NCBI GenBank assembly: GCA_017940465.1
Contig: JAGAYN010000055.1
Span: forward strand, 1-43,581
Source of the DNA: Bacteroidales bacterium
Lineage (GTDB): Bacteria; Bacteroidota; Bacteroidia; Bacteroidales; P3
DNA length: 43,581 nucleotides
Direction: 5' to 3'
Shown: positions 42,002-43,581 of the stretch, piece by piece
Layout of the letters: the number at the start of each line of letters is the position of its first letter
Position numbering within the stretch: the stretch's first letter is position 1
Translations under genes and position numbers: made by a program
The notes under the pieces: model-generated
What the model was told of the DNA's origin: nothing
Databases searched by the model: none
What the model saw: only the letters and a program-made list of their open reading frames with translations

Positions 42002-43390
42002 ATGACAACCATTATCCGCAACGCCACCATCGTCAACGAAGGCCGCCTCTTCACCGGCTCCGTGACAATCGAGGGCGAGACCATTGCCCATATCTCCGAG
42101 AAGTCAGATTATTCTGATTACTCCGATTACTCCGATATTTCCGAAAAATCCGATACCGCCACCGTCATCGATGCCGAGGGGCTGCTGCTGCTGCCGGGCG
42201 TCATCGACACGCACGTGCACTTCCGCGACGGCGGCCGTAGCGAGAACCCCGCCGGCACCTTCCACAGCGAGAGCCGCGCCGCGCGGGCCGGCGGCGTAAC
42301 CTCCGTCATCGACATGCCCAACACCCAGCCCCAGACCACCACCCTCGAGGCTCTGGAGGCCAAGGAAGCCCTCGCCGCACGCGACAGCCTCGTCAACTAC
42401 GGCTTCATGCTCGGCGCCACCAACGACAATATCGACACCCTCCTCGCCATCCCCCCCACCCGTTACGCCGCCATCAAACTCTTCCTCGGCTCCTCCACCG
42501 GCAACATGCTGGTGAACGACCCGCAGCAGCTCGACCGCCTCTTCCAGCACTCCAGGAAACTCATCGTAGCCCACTGCGAAGCCGAGAACATCGTGCAGGC
42601 CAACCTGCACAACCTCAAACTCGAATACCAGGGCACCCCGGGCGAGACCGCCGCCCTGCACCCCAAGGTGCGCAACAACGAAGCCTGCTTCCTCGCCACC
42701 TACCACGCCATCGAACGCGCCCGCAAATACGGTACACGCCTGCACATCGCCCACCTCTCCACCGCCACCGAACTCTCCCTCCTCTCCAATTTCGACATCA
42801 CGGAAAAACACATCACCGCCGAGGTAACCCCCAACCACCTCTGTTTCGACGACCGCGACTACGCCGGGCTGGGCAACCTCATCAAGTGCAATCCCGCCAT
42901 CAAGACCAACGACGACCGCATCGCCCTATGGATGGGACTGGCCGACGACCTCATCGACACCATCGCCACCGACCACGCCCCACACCCCCTGGAAGCCAAG
43001 CAGCGCCCCTACTTCGACGCCCCGTCGGGCATCCCCTCCATACAGCACTCGCTGCAGAGCATGCTCGAAGAGGCATTCCACGACCAAGTGAAGGACGACC
43101 GCGAATGGCAGGAGATGTACCTCGCCATGGTGGTCAGCAAGATGTGCCACAATCCCGCCCTCCTCTTCGGCATCCAGCGGCGCGGCTTCATCCGGCAGGG
43201 CTACCAGGCCGACCTCGTGCTGGTACGCCCGGGCGTGGAAGAGACCGTCACACGCGAATCCCTGCTCTACAAATGCGGCTGGAGCCCCCTCGAAGGGCAG
43301 ACCTTCCACACACGCATCGAGCGCGTTTGGGTCAACGGCCACGACTCCCCCACCCCCACCGCAGCGCAGCCCCTGGCCTTCAGCCGCTGA
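42002..43390 (+). CDS. pyrC: Dihydroorotase
   Basis: A 462-residue amidohydrolase for pyrimidine synthesis (carbamoyl aspartate to dihydroorotate). Metal-site residues: His71 and His73 in DTHVHFRDGG, Lys158 in AIKLFLGSSTG (carbamylated in the family), His190 in IVAHCEAEN, His in LHIAHLST and Asp in IATDHAPH. Most type I enzymes have HVHFREPG; the Asp-Gly here is a change next to the active site. Residues about 32-52 are a repetitive insert (SEKSDYSDYSDYSD...) coded by seven 9-bp units in a tolerant strand-to-strand loop. Allantoinase or hydantoinase is possible but less likely. It follows the WG-repeat gene by three bases. Confidence 0.92.
   Translation: MTTIIRNATIVNEGRLFTGSVTIEGETIAHISEKSDYSDYSDYSDISEKSDTATVIDAEGLLLLPGVIDTHVHFRDGGRSENPAGTFHSESRAARAGGVTSVIDMPNTQPQTTTLEALEAKEALAARDSLVNYGFMLGATNDNIDTLLAIPPTRYAAIKLFLGSSTGNMLVNDPQQLDRLFQHSRKLIVAHCEAENIVQANLHNLKLEYQGTPGETAALHPKVRNNEACFLATYHAIERARKYGTRLHIAHLSTATELSLLSNFDITEKHITAEVTPNHLCFDDRDYAGLGNLIKCNPAIKTNDDRIALWMGLADDLIDTIATDHAPHPLEAKQRPYFDAPSGIPSIQHSLQSMLEEAFHDQVKDDREWQEMYLAMVVSKMCHNPALLFGIQRRGFIRQGYQADLVLVRPGVEETVTRESLLYKCGWSPLEGQTFHTRIERVWVNGHDSPTPTAAQPLAFSR
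42095..42157. repeat. 9-bp tandem repeat (7 units) inside pyrC
   Basis: Units TCCGAGAAG, TCAGATTAT, TCTGATTAC, TCCGATTAC, TCCGATATT, TCCGAAAAA and TCCGATACC. The period equals three codons (Ser-Asp-Tyr type), so unit number can change without a frameshift. It is A/T-richer than the surrounding gene. Confidence 0.9.
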
Positions 43391-43421
43391 CTTCCAGACA
43401 TCTACGAAAGAACCAAGCCCA

Positions 43422-43497
43422 CAAGTGGCTCATAACCGTTCATATCGGTTCTCAGTCGAAGTAAATACCTACAGGATACCTACCAAATACCTACCGG
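43422..43497 (+). repeat. Dispersed 3'-end element, copy 4 (after pyrC)
   Basis: The core is at 43441-43468, identical to the others. The head is AAGTGGCTCATAACCGTT, and three 11-bp units (ATACCTACAGG, ATACCTACCAA, ATACCTACCGG) occupy 43465-43497. Same orientation as pyrC, beginning 31 bases after its stop. Confidence 0.95.
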
Positions 43498-43519
43498 GTT
43501 CGGAGGGCCTCACCCCCCA

Positions 43520-43546
43520 GCCCCCTCTCCTTTCAAGAGAGGGGGC
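43520..43546. terminator. 10-bp perfect hairpin after pyrC
   Basis: GCCCCCTCTC (43520-43529) pairs with GAGAGGGGGC (43537-43546) around CTTTCAA. No T-run follows on the plus strand. It could be a terminator or another dispersed palindrome; the window ends 35 bases later with no gene visible. Confidence 0.5.
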
Positions 43547-43581
43547 GTGGAATGTGGAGTAGAGAAGGGGCGGGATTTTGA

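Overview
The window is a GC-rich chromosomal segment from a member of the Bacteroidales (phylum Bacteroidota). Four things point there. Several intergenic regions carry the Bacteroidota -7 promoter element TAnnTTTG, some with a TTTG or TTG box about 19-20 bases upstream. Shine-Dalgarno sequences are almost absent. Families typical of the phylum are present: DUF5723, DUF4369/thioredoxin, a GIN-like head on a beta-barrel, an HQLGTP-type histidine kinase, and a short SerA with Lys in place of the catalytic His. Lipoproteins and predicted outer-membrane proteins are frequent. No phage, conjugative, IS or CRISPR genes are visible; this is mostly core genome with many small repeats between genes.

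Layout. 1-5.7 kb (minus strand): 5' end of clpB, a C69 dipeptidase, a small lipocalin-like lipoprotein, a PIN toxin/antitoxin pair between two nearly identical 59-bp repeats, a GlsB-type membrane protein, an MBL-fold lipoprotein and galE. 6.7-11.6 kb (minus): tRNA-Ala(CGC), a gamma-carbonic anhydrase, a Fic protein, two exported proteins of unknown function behind a 14-base G/C tract, and glyA. 11.7-19.8 kb (plus): a beta-barrel protein, an envelope thioredoxin, mutL, a rhomboid protease and valS. 20-28.7 kb (plus): a lipoprotein, DUF5723 protein, der, trxA, a DUF58 protein, an M20 dipeptidase and cardiolipin synthase. 28.8-35.1 kb (minus): serC, serA, an ATP-grasp protein and mntP, then an ECF sigma factor, its probable anti-sigma factor and a GIN-barrel protein. 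35.5-43.4 kb (plus): tpiA, a LolC/E-type permease, a histidine kinase, glyS, a WG-repeat protein and pyrC.

Many neighbours are translationally coupled (ATGA or TAATG overlaps): antitoxin/toxin, galE/MBL lipoprotein, thioredoxin/mutL, sigma/anti-sigma/barrel, tpiA/permease/kinase. The serC-serA pair supplies two steps of serine synthesis and glyA links serine to glycine and one-carbon units. The sigma/anti-sigma/barrel operon is a self-contained envelope-response unit.

The most unusual content is repetitive. A dispersed element with an invariant 28-bp core occurs four times (19.8, 24.9, 28.7, 43.4 kb), always at the 3' end of a gene, and each copy ends in 11-bp tandem units. Unrelated 11-bp tandem arrays occur in three other intergenic regions. 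Inside coding sequences the repeats have periods of 7, 9 or 15 bp instead. I do not recognise the dispersed element as a named family.
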